Shown here: positions 14,940 to 22,731 of the stretch, piece after piece | Numbering within the stretch: the first letter of the stretch is position 1 | Layout: each line of letters begins with the position of its first letter | Assembly (NCBI GenBank): GCA_963828405.1 | Contig: CAWHEG010000031.1 | Location: 2,976,001 to 3,040,000 of the forward strand | Direction of reading: 5' to 3' | From: JANMJD01 sp963828405 | GTDB taxonomy: Bacteria > Actinomycetota > Acidimicrobiia > Acidimicrobiales > Ilumatobacteraceae | DNA: 64,000 nucleotides | Notes under the pieces: generated by a model | Database searches by the model: none | Told to the model about the DNA's origin: nothing | Seen by the model: only the letters and a program-made list of their open reading frames with translations | Program-made: the position numbers and the translations under genes

Positions 14940-15923
14940 ATGGACGCGTGGATTCTCGACGAGTCGCCGGGAAGCTACCGCTGGGGAACCATCGATCTCC
15001 CACCGCTGGCGGCCGACGAGGTCCGCGTCCGCGTCGTCGCCAGTGCCCTCAACCACATGGACCTGTGGGTGCTGAAGGGTGCGCCGGCGCCGCCCGTCCC
15101 GCACGTGCCGGGGTGCGACGTCGCCGGCGTCGTCGACGAGGTCGGTGACGACGTGACCCACCTGTCCACCGGCGACGAGGTGGTGATCAATCCCGGCGTC
15201 TCGCCGCTGTCCGACATCGTGTCCCTCGGCGACAACAGCCCGTTGGGCCCCGGGTTCATGATCTACGGGGAACATTGCTGGGGCGGCCATGCGACCTTCG
15301 CCCAGGCTCCGGGGCGCAACGTCGTGAAACGTCCCGACCGCCCGTGGACGGAGTGCGCGGCGTTCCCGCTCGCCTATCTCACCGCCTACCGCATGCTGCG
15401 CCGCGCCCGTCTGGCCGCCGGCGAGACCGTGCTGGTCGTCGGCATCGGCTCGGGAGTTTCGTGCGCGGCCCTGGCCATCGCCCGTCAGATGGGCGCCCGG
15501 GTGATCGTCACCAGCCGCAGCGAGGCCAAGCGGGCCGAGGCGCTCGGGCTGGGTGCGGTCGCCGCCTATGACTCGGCCGCGTCGAAGTGGCCGGTCAGCG
15601 CCGACGTGGTCATCGAGAGCGTCGGGCCGGCGACGTGGAGCCGCTCGATGCGCGCCCTCAAACCAGGCGGCCGGCTCGTGGTGTGCGGCGGGACCAGCGG
15701 CTCCACGGTCGAGATCAGCCTCCCCAGGCTGTTCTTCGGCCAGTTCGAGATCATCGGCTCGACGATGGGCAGCTACGAGGAGTTCGACCAACTCGTGCGC
15801 CTGGTCGACCAGGGGCTGGCCATCCGGGTCGACCGGGTGTTCCCGTTGGCCGAGTACCCGGTCGCCCTGCAGCGCCTCGAGCACGGCCAGCAGCTGGGCA
15901 AGATCGTCCTTCGCCACGTCTAG
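14940..15923 (+). CDS. Medium-chain dehydrogenase/reductase (zinc-type alcohol dehydrogenase-like)
   Basis: A 327-residue MDR-family oxidoreductase. The N-terminal GroES-like domain has VPGCDVAGVVDEVG and a loop GDEVVINPG. The cofactor domain has GETVLVVGIGSGVSCAAL followed by VIVTSRSEAKR, suggesting NADP preference. A catalytic-zinc set is only partly evident, so it may be either a zinc alcohol dehydrogenase or a zinc-independent quinone reductase type. The substrate cannot be read from the sequence. The 126 bases to dop hold only the dop promoter region. Confidence 0.8.
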   Translation: MDAWILDESPGSYRWGTIDLPPLAADEVRVRVVASALNHMDLWVLKGAPAPPVPHVPGCDVAGVVDEVGDDVTHLSTGDEVVINPGVSPLSDIVSLGDNSPLGPGFMIYGEHCWGGHATFAQAPGRNVVKRPDRPWTECAAFPLAYLTAYRMLRRARLAAGETVLVVGIGSGVSCAALAIARQMGARVIVTSRSEAKRAEALGLGAVAAYDSAASKWPVSADVVIESVGPATWSRSMRALKPGGRLVVCGGTSGSTVEISLPRLFFGQFEIIGSTMGSYEEFDQLVRLVDQGLAIRVDRVFPLAEYPVALQRLEHGQQLGKIVLRHV

Positions 15924-16037
15924 CCGGCTGCCGACGGCGACCGTCGGTCGGCCGACCGCCGGGATGCCGTTCGGCTCCTCCCGCGGCTCGTGGGCCGATC
16001 GGCGATCGCCTCGCGGGTCGACAGTGCGGCCAGCCGG

Positions 16038-16043
16038 TATGGT
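16038..16043 (+). promoter_or_regulatory. -10-like TATGGT, leaderless promoter of dop
   Basis: TATGGT lies 6 bases before the dop ATG. It would drive dop and pup together. Confidence 0.5.
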
Positions 16044-16049
16044 CAGTGA

Positions 16050-17531
16050 ATGGCGATCGCCAAGGTCTGCGGTATCGAGACGGAGTACGGCATCGTCGTG
16101 CGCGGTGCCGATACCAACCCCGTCGCCGCGTCATCGATGCTGATCAACGCCTACGTCAACGCCTACTACCGGCGCGTCGGCTGGGATTTCGACCACGAGC
16201 ACCCCGGTAACGACGCCCGCGGCTTCAGCCTCGACGTCGGCTACCCGCCCGACGTCGAGACCCACCTGGTCAACGCCGTACTGACCAACGGCGCCCGCTA
16301 CTACGTCGATCACGCCCATCCGGAGATCTCGACGCCCGAATGCCGTGACGCCTACGAAGTGGTCCGCTGGGACCGGGCAGCCGAGGAGATCGTCATCCGC
16401 TCGATGGACGCGGCGCGCACCTACCTCGGCGGGGCCGAGCTGGTCGTCTACAAGAACAACTCCGACGGCAAGGGCAACAGCTACGGCTGCCACGAGAACT
16501 ACCTCGTGGCCCGTGAGGTGCCCTTCGGTCGGCTGGCCGGCCAGATCACCACCCACTTCGTGACCCGTCAGGTGTTCTGCGGCGCCGGCAAGGTCGGCTG
16601 CGAAGTCGCCGGTGTGAGCACGCTCGACGTGCCGTTCCAGCTGAGCCAGCGCGCCGACTTCTTCGAGGAGGAGATCGGGCTCGAGACCACCCTCAAGCGC
16701 CCGATCGTCAACACACGCGACGAGCCGCACTGCGATGCGCAGCAGTACCGGCGGCTGCACGTGATCGTCGGGGACGCCAACATGAGCGAGGTCGCCACCT
16801 TCCTGAAGGTCGGTACCACGGCGATCGTGCTGGCGATGATCGAGGACGAGGTGCTCGGCACCGACCTGTTGCTCGCCAACCCCGTGGGCGCCATCCGTGA
16901 CATCAGCCACGATCCGACGCTGACCCATACCGTGCGGCTGCGCAGTGGTCGGCGGGCCACGGCCGTCGAGCTGCAGTGGGAGCTGTTCGAGCGGGCCCAG
17001 AAGTACGAGCGGTCCCACGGTCTGGCCTCCGTCGGGGAGGAGTGCGGCGCCGACGTCCTGCGGCGGTGGGAACAAGTCCTGACCGGTCTGGAGCGGGACC
17101 GCTCCACCGTGGCCGGGATCGTCGACTGGGTGGCCAAGGAGCGCCTGGTGACGGGCTATCAGGAGCGTCACGGGCTCGGCCCGGGCGACCTGCGCCTGAA
17201 GGCCCTCGACCTCCAGTACCACGATCTGCGCGCCGATCGCTCGCTCGCCCGGCGCGTCGGGCTCGAGACGATCGTCTCGTCCCACGACGCCGAGCTGGCG
17301 ATGACCGAGCCGCCGACGACGACGCGGGCGTACTTCCGGGGCAAGTGCCTGCAGCGCTGGCCCGAGCAGATCGTCGCCGCGAACTGGGACTCGATGGTCT
17401 TCGACGTCGGCCGCGAGCCGTTGCGGCGTGTCCCGATGATGGAGCCGTTGCGCGGGACGGCCCGACATGTGGGTAGCTTGATCGACGACAGCGAGACGGC
17501 GGCCGACCTGCTCGACAGGCTCGGCTCCTAG
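16050..17531 (+). CDS. dop: Depupylase / Pup deamidase Dop
   Basis: Dop (493 residues) removes Pup from substrates and, where Pup ends in Gln, deamidates it to Glu. It belongs to the glutamine-synthetase-like Dop/PafA family. The N-terminal GIETEYGIV is the Dop form, in contrast to GLENEYGV in PafA. The nucleotide and metal site segments YKNNSDGKGNSYGCHENY and RPIVNTRDEPHCDAQQYRRL are conserved. pup follows 11 bases downstream. Because this Pup already ends in GGE, the deamidase step should be unnecessary and Dop would act mainly as depupylase. No Mpa/ARC ATPase gene lies next to it. Confidence 0.95.
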   Translation: MAIAKVCGIETEYGIVVRGADTNPVAASSMLINAYVNAYYRRVGWDFDHEHPGNDARGFSLDVGYPPDVETHLVNAVLTNGARYYVDHAHPEISTPECRDAYEVVRWDRAAEEIVIRSMDAARTYLGGAELVVYKNNSDGKGNSYGCHENYLVAREVPFGRLAGQITTHFVTRQVFCGAGKVGCEVAGVSTLDVPFQLSQRADFFEEEIGLETTLKRPIVNTRDEPHCDAQQYRRLHVIVGDANMSEVATFLKVGTTAIVLAMIEDEVLGTDLLLANPVGAIRDISHDPTLTHTVRLRSGRRATAVELQWELFERAQKYERSHGLASVGEECGADVLRRWEQVLTGLERDRSTVAGIVDWVAKERLVTGYQERHGLGPGDLRLKALDLQYHDLRADRSLARRVGLETIVSSHDAELAMTEPPTTTRAYFRGKCLQRWPEQIVAANWDSMVFDVGREPLRRVPMMEPLRGTARHVGSLIDDSETAADLLDRLGS

Positions 17532-17542
17532 GAGAGGTCACC

Positions 17543-17737
17543 ATGGCAGAACGAACGCACAAGCAGAAACAGGTCCCCGCCCGTACCGAGGAATCGCCCG
17601 TCGAGGCCCCGGTGGCGACCAAGCAGGGTGAGAAGCTGAAGGCCGAGCTCGACGATCTGCTCGACGAGATCGACGAGGTGCTCGAGTCCAACGCCGAGGA
17701 CTTCGTCAAGTCGTACGTCCAGAAGGGCGGCGAGTAG
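17543..17737 (+). CDS. pup: Prokaryotic ubiquitin-like protein Pup, GGE form
   Basis: Pup is a small disordered tag that PafA links through its C-terminal Glu to lysines of target proteins. This one is 64 residues, acidic, with a central coiled-coil stretch (EKLKAELDDLLDEIDEVLE) that binds the proteasomal ATPase. The C-terminus is SYVQKGGE, ending in Glu rather than the Gln found in mycobacteria, so no deamidation is required. AGGAGAGG upstream of the ATG is a strong ribosome binding site, unlike the leaderless genes around it. It lies between dop and prcB as in other actinobacteria. Confidence 0.97.
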   Translation: MAERTHKQKQVPARTEESPVEAPVATKQGEKLKAELDDLLDEIDEVLESNAEDFVKSYVQKGGE

Positions 17738-17802
17738 GCGGGTCGGTGGGCGTCGCACGAACCGCCTGCGCTTCGACCAGCGCTCCGTCGACGTGCCACC
17801 GA

Positions 17803-17808
17803 TAGCCT
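17803..17808 (+). promoter_or_regulatory. -10-like TAGCCT upstream of prcB
   Basis: TAGCCT lies 10 bases before the prcB ATG in an 81-base gap after pup. It suggests that prcBA has its own near-leaderless promoter. Confidence 0.45.
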
Positions 17809-17818
17809 CCGGTCACCT

Positions 17819-18625
17819 ATGTCGATGCCGTACTTCACCCCGGGCGACGATCCCGGCTCGAGCTTCGCTGCGCTGATCGCCCGCCTGGGGCTCGTCGCCC
17901 CGGCGCCGGTGGCCTCCGAGCGCAACCTGGGCGTGCCCCACGCCACGACCTGTGTCGGTGTGCGCTTCTCCGGCGGTGTCGTGATGGCCGGCGACCGCCG
18001 GGCCACCTCGGGCAACCTGATCTCGCACCGGGGGATGGAGAAGGTCGCCGAAGCCGACCGCCACAGCGGTGTCGCCATCGCCGGGGCCGCCGGCCCGGCG
18101 ATGGAGATGGTCAAGCTGTTCCAGCTCCAGCTCGAGCACTACGAGAAGGTCGAGGGTCAGATGCTGAGCCTCGAGGGCAAGGCGAACCAGCTCTCCTGGC
18201 TGCTGCGCGGCAACCTCCCCGCAGCGATGCAGGGCATGGTCGTCGTGCCGATCTTCGGAGGGTTCGACCTGCGTCGCTGCACCGGCCGGCTGTTCGCCTA
18301 CGACGTGACCGGGGGCCGTTACGAGGAGAGCGACTACGTCGCCACCGGTTCCGGCAGCCTCCATGCCGGGATGGTCGTCAAGGTCGGCTTCCGGGCCGAG
18401 ATGGCGCGTGACGAAGTCATCGATCTCATCCTGCGGGCGCTGTGGGAGGCCGCCGATGCCGACTCCGCCACCGGCGGGCCCGATTCCCTGCGTGGCATCT
18501 ACCCCGTCGTCGCCACGATCACCGCGGACGGCTTCACCCGGGTCGACGACGCCGAGTTGAGGACGCGTTACGAGACCATCGCCGCTGCGCTCGCCGACCG
18601 CATGCCCGGAGGATCGCCGTCATGA
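17819..18625 (+). CDS. prcB: 20S proteasome beta subunit
   Basis: PrcB (268 residues) is the catalytic subunit of the bacterial 20S proteasome. It is made with a propeptide of about 42 residues; the predicted cleavage is before T43 in PHATTCVGV, which would expose the N-terminal Thr nucleophile. The GDRRATSGN segment supplies the conserved Asp and the HRGMEKV segment the Lys of the active site. LEHYEKVEG and RGNLPAAMQG are typical of actinobacterial PrcB. It overlaps prcA by 4 bases. Confidence 0.95.
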   Translation: MSMPYFTPGDDPGSSFAALIARLGLVAPAPVASERNLGVPHATTCVGVRFSGGVVMAGDRRATSGNLISHRGMEKVAEADRHSGVAIAGAAGPAMEMVKLFQLQLEHYEKVEGQMLSLEGKANQLSWLLRGNLPAAMQGMVVVPIFGGFDLRRCTGRLFAYDVTGGRYEESDYVATGSGSLHAGMVVKVGFRAEMARDEVIDLILRALWEAADADSATGGPDSLRGIYPVVATITADGFTRVDDAELRTRYETIAAALADRMPGGSPS

Positions 18626-19341
18626 CCACGCCGTTCTACGTCGCCCCCGAACAGGTCATGAAGGATCGGGCCGACTATGCCCGCAAGGGGATCGCCCGGG
18701 GCCGGGCGCTCGTCGCCGTGGCCTATACCGATGGTGTCGCGCTCGTGGCCGAGAACCCGTCGAACACGTTGCGCAAGGTCTCGGAGATCTACGACCGCAT
18801 TGCCTTCGCCGGCGTCGGCAAGTACAACGAGTTCGACCAATTGCGGGTCGCCGGTGTGCGCGCCGCGGACCTGAAGGGCTTCCAGTACTCGCGAGACGAT
18901 GTCGAGGCGCGCGGCCTGGCCAACAACTACGCCCAGATCCTCGGGCAGGTGTTCACCCACGAGATGAAGCCCCTCGAGGTCGAGATCCTCGTCGCCGAGG
19001 TGGGCTTCGGCCCCGGCCAGTACCAGCTGTTCCACATCCTCTACGACGGCACGGTGGTCGACGAGCGACGTTTCAGCGTGCTCGGCGGCGACGCAGACGC
19101 GATCACGGGTCGCCTGAACACGGCGTTCTCCGACGATCTCGATCTCGCCGGTGCGGTACGCATCGGTGCCGCCTCGTTGGGGGGCGACGACCGCACGATC
19201 GCCCCCACCGACCTCGAGGTGGCCTCGCTGGCCCGCACCAACGGCCGGCGTTGCTTCCGACGGCTGGGAGACGACGAGGTCACGGCGATCGTCGAGGCCG
19301 GGGCCACAGCCGCCGCCGACGGCCCCGCCGAGACCGCCTGA
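18622..19341 (+). CDS. prcA: 20S proteasome alpha subunit
   Basis: PrcA (239 residues) forms the outer rings of the 20S core and gates entry. The N-terminus MTTPFYVAPEQVMKDRADYA matches the actinobacterial family and contains the gating segment. GRALVAVAYTDGVALVAEN and FAGVGKYNEFDQLR follow. The ATG at 18622 overlaps the prcB stop (ATGA), which fixes the start; the frame remains open further upstream only as shadow within prcB. A Thr/Ala-rich tail ends the protein. Confidence 0.95.
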   Translation: MTTPFYVAPEQVMKDRADYARKGIARGRALVAVAYTDGVALVAENPSNTLRKVSEIYDRIAFAGVGKYNEFDQLRVAGVRAADLKGFQYSRDDVEARGLANNYAQILGQVFTHEMKPLEVEILVAEVGFGPGQYQLFHILYDGTVVDERRFSVLGGDADAITGRLNTAFSDDLDLAGAVRIGAASLGGDDRTIAPTDLEVASLARTNGRRCFRRLGDDEVTAIVEAGATAAADGPAETA

Positions 19342-19430
19342 CGTCGCTGGGCCGACCCGCGTCGCTGCGCCCGCGATGGTCTGCCCGGCACTGATCACCC
19401 CCGTGGCATGATCCGCGGGCCGTCGGTCGA

Positions 19431-19436
19431 TAGCTT
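19431..19436 (+). promoter_or_regulatory. -10-like TAGCTT, leaderless promoter of pafA
   Basis: TAGCTT lies 6 bases before the pafA ATG, in a 101-base gap after prcA. Confidence 0.5.
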
Positions 19437-19442
19437 GCGGAC

Positions 19443-20801
19443 ATGGAGCGACGCATCTTCGGCCTCGAGAACGAGTACGGCGTCACCTGTACTCTGCGGG
19501 GGCAGCGGCGCCTGAGCCCCGACGAGGTCGCCCGTTATCTGTTCCGCCGGGTCGTGTCGTGGGGGCGCAGCTCGAACGTCTTCCTCCAGAACGGGGCGCG
19601 GCTCTACCTCGACGTCGGCTCCCACCCCGAGTACGCCACCCCCGAGTGCGACTCGATCTACGACCTCGTTGTCCACGACAAGGCCGGCGAACGGATCCTC
19701 GAGCAGCTGCTCGGCTCCGCCGAGCAGCGCCTCCGGGAGGAGGGCATCCGTGGCACGATCTACCTGTTCAAGAACAACACCGACTCGGCGGGTAACAGCT
19801 ACGGCTGCCACGAGAACTACCTGACCAGCCGCCGCGACGATCTCGCCCACTACGCCGAAGTGCTCATCCCGTTCCTGGTCAGCCGGCAGATCTACGCCGG
19901 CGCCGGCAAGGTGTTGCAGACCGCACGTGGGCCGATCTACTCGATCGCCCAGCGCGCCGAGCACATCTGGGAGGGGGTGTCGTCGGCCACGACGCGCAGC
20001 CGGCCGATCATCAACACCCGCGACGAGCCCCACGCCGACGCCGAGAAGTACCGCCGGCTGCACGTCATCGTCGGCGACTCGAACATGAGCGAGTACACGA
20101 CGTTCCTCAAGGTCGGGGCGGCGGCGATCATGCTGCGGATGCTCGAGGACCACCAGACGGTGCTGCGCGACATGACGCTCGAGAACCCGATCCGGGCGAT
20201 CCGCGAGATCAGCCACGACATGACCTGCCGCCGCAAGGTGCGCCTGGCCAACGGGCGCGAGGTCAGCGCCCTCGACATCCAGCGCGAGTACCTCGATCGC
20301 GCCCTGCGTTTCGCCGACTCCAAGGGTCTGCCACCGCTCGAGCAGCGGGCGCTGGAGATGTGGGAGCACTGCGTGTCGACGATCGAGAACGACCCGCTCA
20401 AACTGGACCGTGAGATCGACTGGGTGATCAAGCACCGGTTGATCGAGGCCTACCGCGCCAAGCACGACCTGCCCCTCGGCCATGCCCGGGTGCAACTCGT
20501 CGATCTCCAGTACCACGACATCAGTCAGGACCGCAGCCTGTTCTACAAGCTGCAGGATCACGGAATGGTCGAACGCATCTGCACAGATGCCGACATCACC
20601 ACGGCGATCGACCAACCGCCCCAGACCACCCGGGCCCGGCTGCGCGGCGAGTTCATCAAGAAGGCCAAGGAACGCAAGCGGGACTACACCGTGGACTGGG
20701 TCCACCTGAAGCTCAACGACCAGGCGCAGCGGACGGTGCTGTGCAAGGACCCGTTCAAGAGTCGCGACGAGCGGGTCGAGAAGCTGATCGCATCGTTGTG
20801 A
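19443..20801 (+). CDS. pafA: Pup-protein ligase PafA
   Basis: PafA (452 residues) uses ATP to activate the C-terminal Glu of Pup and joins it to substrate lysines. The N-terminus FGLENEYGVTC is the PafA signature. The active-site segments LYLDVGSHPEYATPECDS, FKNNTDSAGNSYGCHENY and RPIINTRDEPHADAEKYRRL are intact. The end (LCKDPFKSRDERVEKLIASL) matches the family. It shares its fold with Dop at 16.05 kb. The IS110 element begins about 76 bases downstream. Confidence 0.95.
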   Translation: MERRIFGLENEYGVTCTLRGQRRLSPDEVARYLFRRVVSWGRSSNVFLQNGARLYLDVGSHPEYATPECDSIYDLVVHDKAGERILEQLLGSAEQRLREEGIRGTIYLFKNNTDSAGNSYGCHENYLTSRRDDLAHYAEVLIPFLVSRQIYAGAGKVLQTARGPIYSIAQRAEHIWEGVSSATTRSRPIINTRDEPHADAEKYRRLHVIVGDSNMSEYTTFLKVGAAAIMLRMLEDHQTVLRDMTLENPIRAIREISHDMTCRRKVRLANGREVSALDIQREYLDRALRFADSKGLPPLEQRALEMWEHCVSTIENDPLKLDREIDWVIKHRLIEAYRAKHDLPLGHARVQLVDLQYHDISQDRSLFYKLQDHGMVERICTDADITTAIDQPPQTTRARLRGEFIKKAKERKRDYTVDWVHLKLNDQAQRTVLCKDPFKSRDERVEKLIASL

Positions 20802-20860
20802 CCGCGGCGTTTCTCCGATGGTGAGCGGAACGGGAGGGCCGATCCGGCGCGGCAGCCTTG

Positions 20861-20866
20861 TACCGT
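20861..20866 (+). promoter_or_regulatory. Orphaned native lepB promoter (-10-like TACCGT)
   Basis: TACCGT lies 9 bases before ATG 20876-20878, the same arrangement as at other leaderless genes here. The IS110 element begins inside or just after that ATG, so this promoter is now about 1.86 kb from the lepB coding sequence. Confidence 0.6.
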
Positions 20867-20890
20867 GGTGGGCCGATGACACCCTCTATG

Positions 20891-21244
20891 TCAACCTGTT
20901 TCTCTGATTGGGGTTGTTTTGTTGTTGGTGAGTTCGTTGTGGGCGATGGGTTCGTCGCAGCAGGGGCAGTTGCCTCCGAGGCCGACGCGGTGGCAGAAGG
21001 TGTTGCAGTCGGGGCAGTGTTGGGTGCCGAGGTAGCGTTGCTCGCAGATCGGGCAGGCGTAGAGGGTTGCTGGTCGTGCGGGTTGTGGTGGGGTCGGCTC
21101 GGGGATGCTCGGGGTGTGGCGTTGGCGGTGGGCGGCTTGTCGGCAGGCGTCGGAGCGCCAGCGGCGCCGGCCGTTCGGAGCGAAGGCTCGTCCGTATCGG
21201 GGGCAGGTGATCGTTACGTCGTCGTTACGCGACGGGGTGGTCAT
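20891..21244 (-). CDS. Zinc-ribbon passenger protein of the IS110 element
   Basis: A 117-residue protein rich in Cys pairs. The N-terminal part has a CPRYGRAF segment and the DACRQAAHRQRH motif seen in small actinobacterial zinc-finger proteins. The second half has CPICEQRY, a HCPDC pair and CPCCDE, suggesting a double zinc ribbon. Its ATG directly abuts the transposase stop (TAAATG), so the two are translationally coupled. The stop codon lies 10 bases inside the element, showing that it is part of the mobile unit. No function is known; nucleic-acid binding or assistance to recombination is possible. Confidence 0.75.
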   Translation of the reverse strand: MTTPSRNDDVTITCPRYGRAFAPNGRRRWRSDACRQAAHRQRHTPSIPEPTPPQPARPATLYACPICEQRYLGTQHCPDCNTFCHRVGLGGNCPCCDEPIAHNELTNNKTTPIRETG

Positions 21245-22495
21245 TTAGGCCGCCTTCGCCGTTGTGGTGGTGGTGTGGCGGAGGGCGCCGGTGTGCAGGG
21301 CCGGGTCGTACACGACACCGTTGGTCCAGCAACGCCAGATGACTCGGACCCAGGCGCGGGCGAGGATGCGGATGGCGTGGGGGTGGTCGCAACCGCGGCC
21401 TATCGCTCGTTGGTAGATGTCTGCGGTCCAGGGGGAGGAGTGGCGGCTGTTATCGGCGAATGTGGTGACCGCGACCCGGAATCGGGTGTTGCACGCCCAG
21501 CGGAACTTGACGGCGTGGTGTTTGCCGGAATGTTTCGTCACGGGGGCGAGCCCAGCGAGCGCGCAGACCGCTTCGGGGGTGTCGTAGGCTTGTCGGCAGT
21601 CGCCCCATTCGGAGAGCATCTGGGCTGCGTTGATGGAACCGGACCTTGGCAGGGAAGTGAAAATCTGGCCGTCTGGGTGCTCCCCGAGTTGGGTGGCGAT
21701 CTGTTTGGCCAGCTGTTTGATCGCCGTGTTCAACGCCCGGATCACGGCGATGTAGGCGATCACGGTCGCTTGACGGGCCTGGTTCTCGGCGCCGGTAGTG
21801 ATCCCGTCGGGGACCGAACGGAGCCGTTTGAGCAGCTCGGAGGCGGGGCGTCGCCCCGAGTAGCTGTGGCGGGTCAAGAACTTGGCGAGTTGCGGTTCGG
21901 TCAGACGGCTCGCCGATGCCGGTGTCGGGTAGCGCTCCAGGAACTTCAACGCGATCTCGCTGCACACATCGGCGAAGATCTCGTTCGCTCCCGGCCAGAA
22001 CGCGTCCAGGCACGCTTCGAGCTGGTTGTTCGCCGCGACGCGATGATCGACGAGCGCGTCACGGGCTCGCGACACTGCCCGCAACCCGCGGGTCGCGTCG
22101 CTGAACGGGGTCAGGACCCGCAGTTTGTGTTGCCGCATCCGCAGGTACTCGGCGATTGTTTCGGCATCACCGGCATCGGATTTCGCGCCGGAAACCACCT
22201 CACCATCTCGCCATGCCTTGATCGCGTTCGGCGAGACCGCCACCACCGGATGCCCGGCCTCCAACAACTTGTCGACCAGCCGGCCGTCGGGCCGTTCGAT
22301 CGCCACCGGGATCGATCCGGGGCCGAGCTTGGCGAGCCGGGCGACCAACAGGTCGAACCCGTCACGGGTGTGTTTGATCATGAACGCTTTCGGGTGGCGG
22401 CCGTCGGCGTCGATGACATGCACCGCGTGTTCCTCGCTGGCCCAATCGATACCCACGAACCATCCGGCGTTCAATCCGGTGACCTTCTCAGACAT
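21245..22495 (-). CDS. IS110-family DEDD transposase
   Basis: A 416-residue transposase/recombinase. The RuvC-like N-terminal domain has its first Asp in VGIDWASEEHAV, a Glu in AIERPDGRLVDK and the paired Asp in KSDAGDAETIAEYL, making the DEDD set. The C-terminal transposase_20-type domain has LPRSGSINAAQML and CALAGLAPVTKHSGKH, where the conserved Ser of IS110 enzymes is expected. Members use a bridge RNA to pair target and donor DNA, and such an RNA is readable directly upstream. AAGGAG lies about 6 bases before the ATG. Length is normal for the family and no frame disruption is seen. Confidence 0.95.
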   Translation of the reverse strand: MSEKVTGLNAGWFVGIDWASEEHAVHVIDADGRHPKAFMIKHTRDGFDLLVARLAKLGPGSIPVAIERPDGRLVDKLLEAGHPVVAVSPNAIKAWRDGEVVSGAKSDAGDAETIAEYLRMRQHKLRVLTPFSDATRGLRAVSRARDALVDHRVAANNQLEACLDAFWPGANEIFADVCSEIALKFLERYPTPASASRLTEPQLAKFLTRHSYSGRRPASELLKRLRSVPDGITTGAENQARQATVIAYIAVIRALNTAIKQLAKQIATQLGEHPDGQIFTSLPRSGSINAAQMLSEWGDCRQAYDTPEAVCALAGLAPVTKHSGKHHAVKFRWACNTRFRVAVTTFADNSRHSSPWTADIYQRAIGRGCDHPHAIRILARAWVRVIWRCWTNGVVYDPALHTGALRHTTTTTAKAA

Positions 22496-22542
22496 TCGCT
22501 CTCCTTGATCTCGGGTGATGTTCGAGCTCGCGATGAGCGGGG

Positions 22543-22673
22543 TCTCGCCGGGCGGTCACTGACCGGCGCTCTACGGCGCGTCCTTCTCTTGCCGGTTCAA
22601 GACACCCGAGAAGACGGGGGGCGGCAGTGTCATCGTGGCCCACGAAGGGCGACCGACGCGGGCCGTCACCCCC
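22543..22673 (-). ncRNA. Putative IS110 bridge RNA with target and donor loops
   Basis: Read on the minus strand, the noncoding end folds into two internal loops. Target loop: outer stem GGGGG-tga-CGGC (22673-22662) with GCCG-C-CCCCC (22625-22616); apical hairpin GCCC-TTCGT-GGGC (22650-22638). Left guide TCGGTC (22656-22651) matches the lepB side of the target (GACCGA, 22734-22739). Right guide GATGAC (22634-22629) matches the promoter side (20875-20880). Donor loop: apical stem ACCGGC (22596-22591) with GCCGGT (22567-22562), and a short outer TCTCG/CGAGA pairing. Left guide GGGTGTC (22607-22601) matches one element end (GACACCC, 20878-20884) and right guide CAGTGAC (22561-22555) the other (22730-22736). 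Ends of the transcript are not defined. Confidence 0.75.
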
Positions 22674-22731
22674 ATCCCCATCGAGACCTCAACCGAACAC
22701 TGCCGGATCCCGACCTCATGAGTGTGGACCA

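Noticed and set aside
22627..22731. Upstream GTG start for lepB, adding 35 residues
   Set aside because: That stretch is inside the putative bridge RNA and is Pro/Ser-rich with no signal peptidase similarity. The native ATG reconstructed across the element corresponds to 22732.
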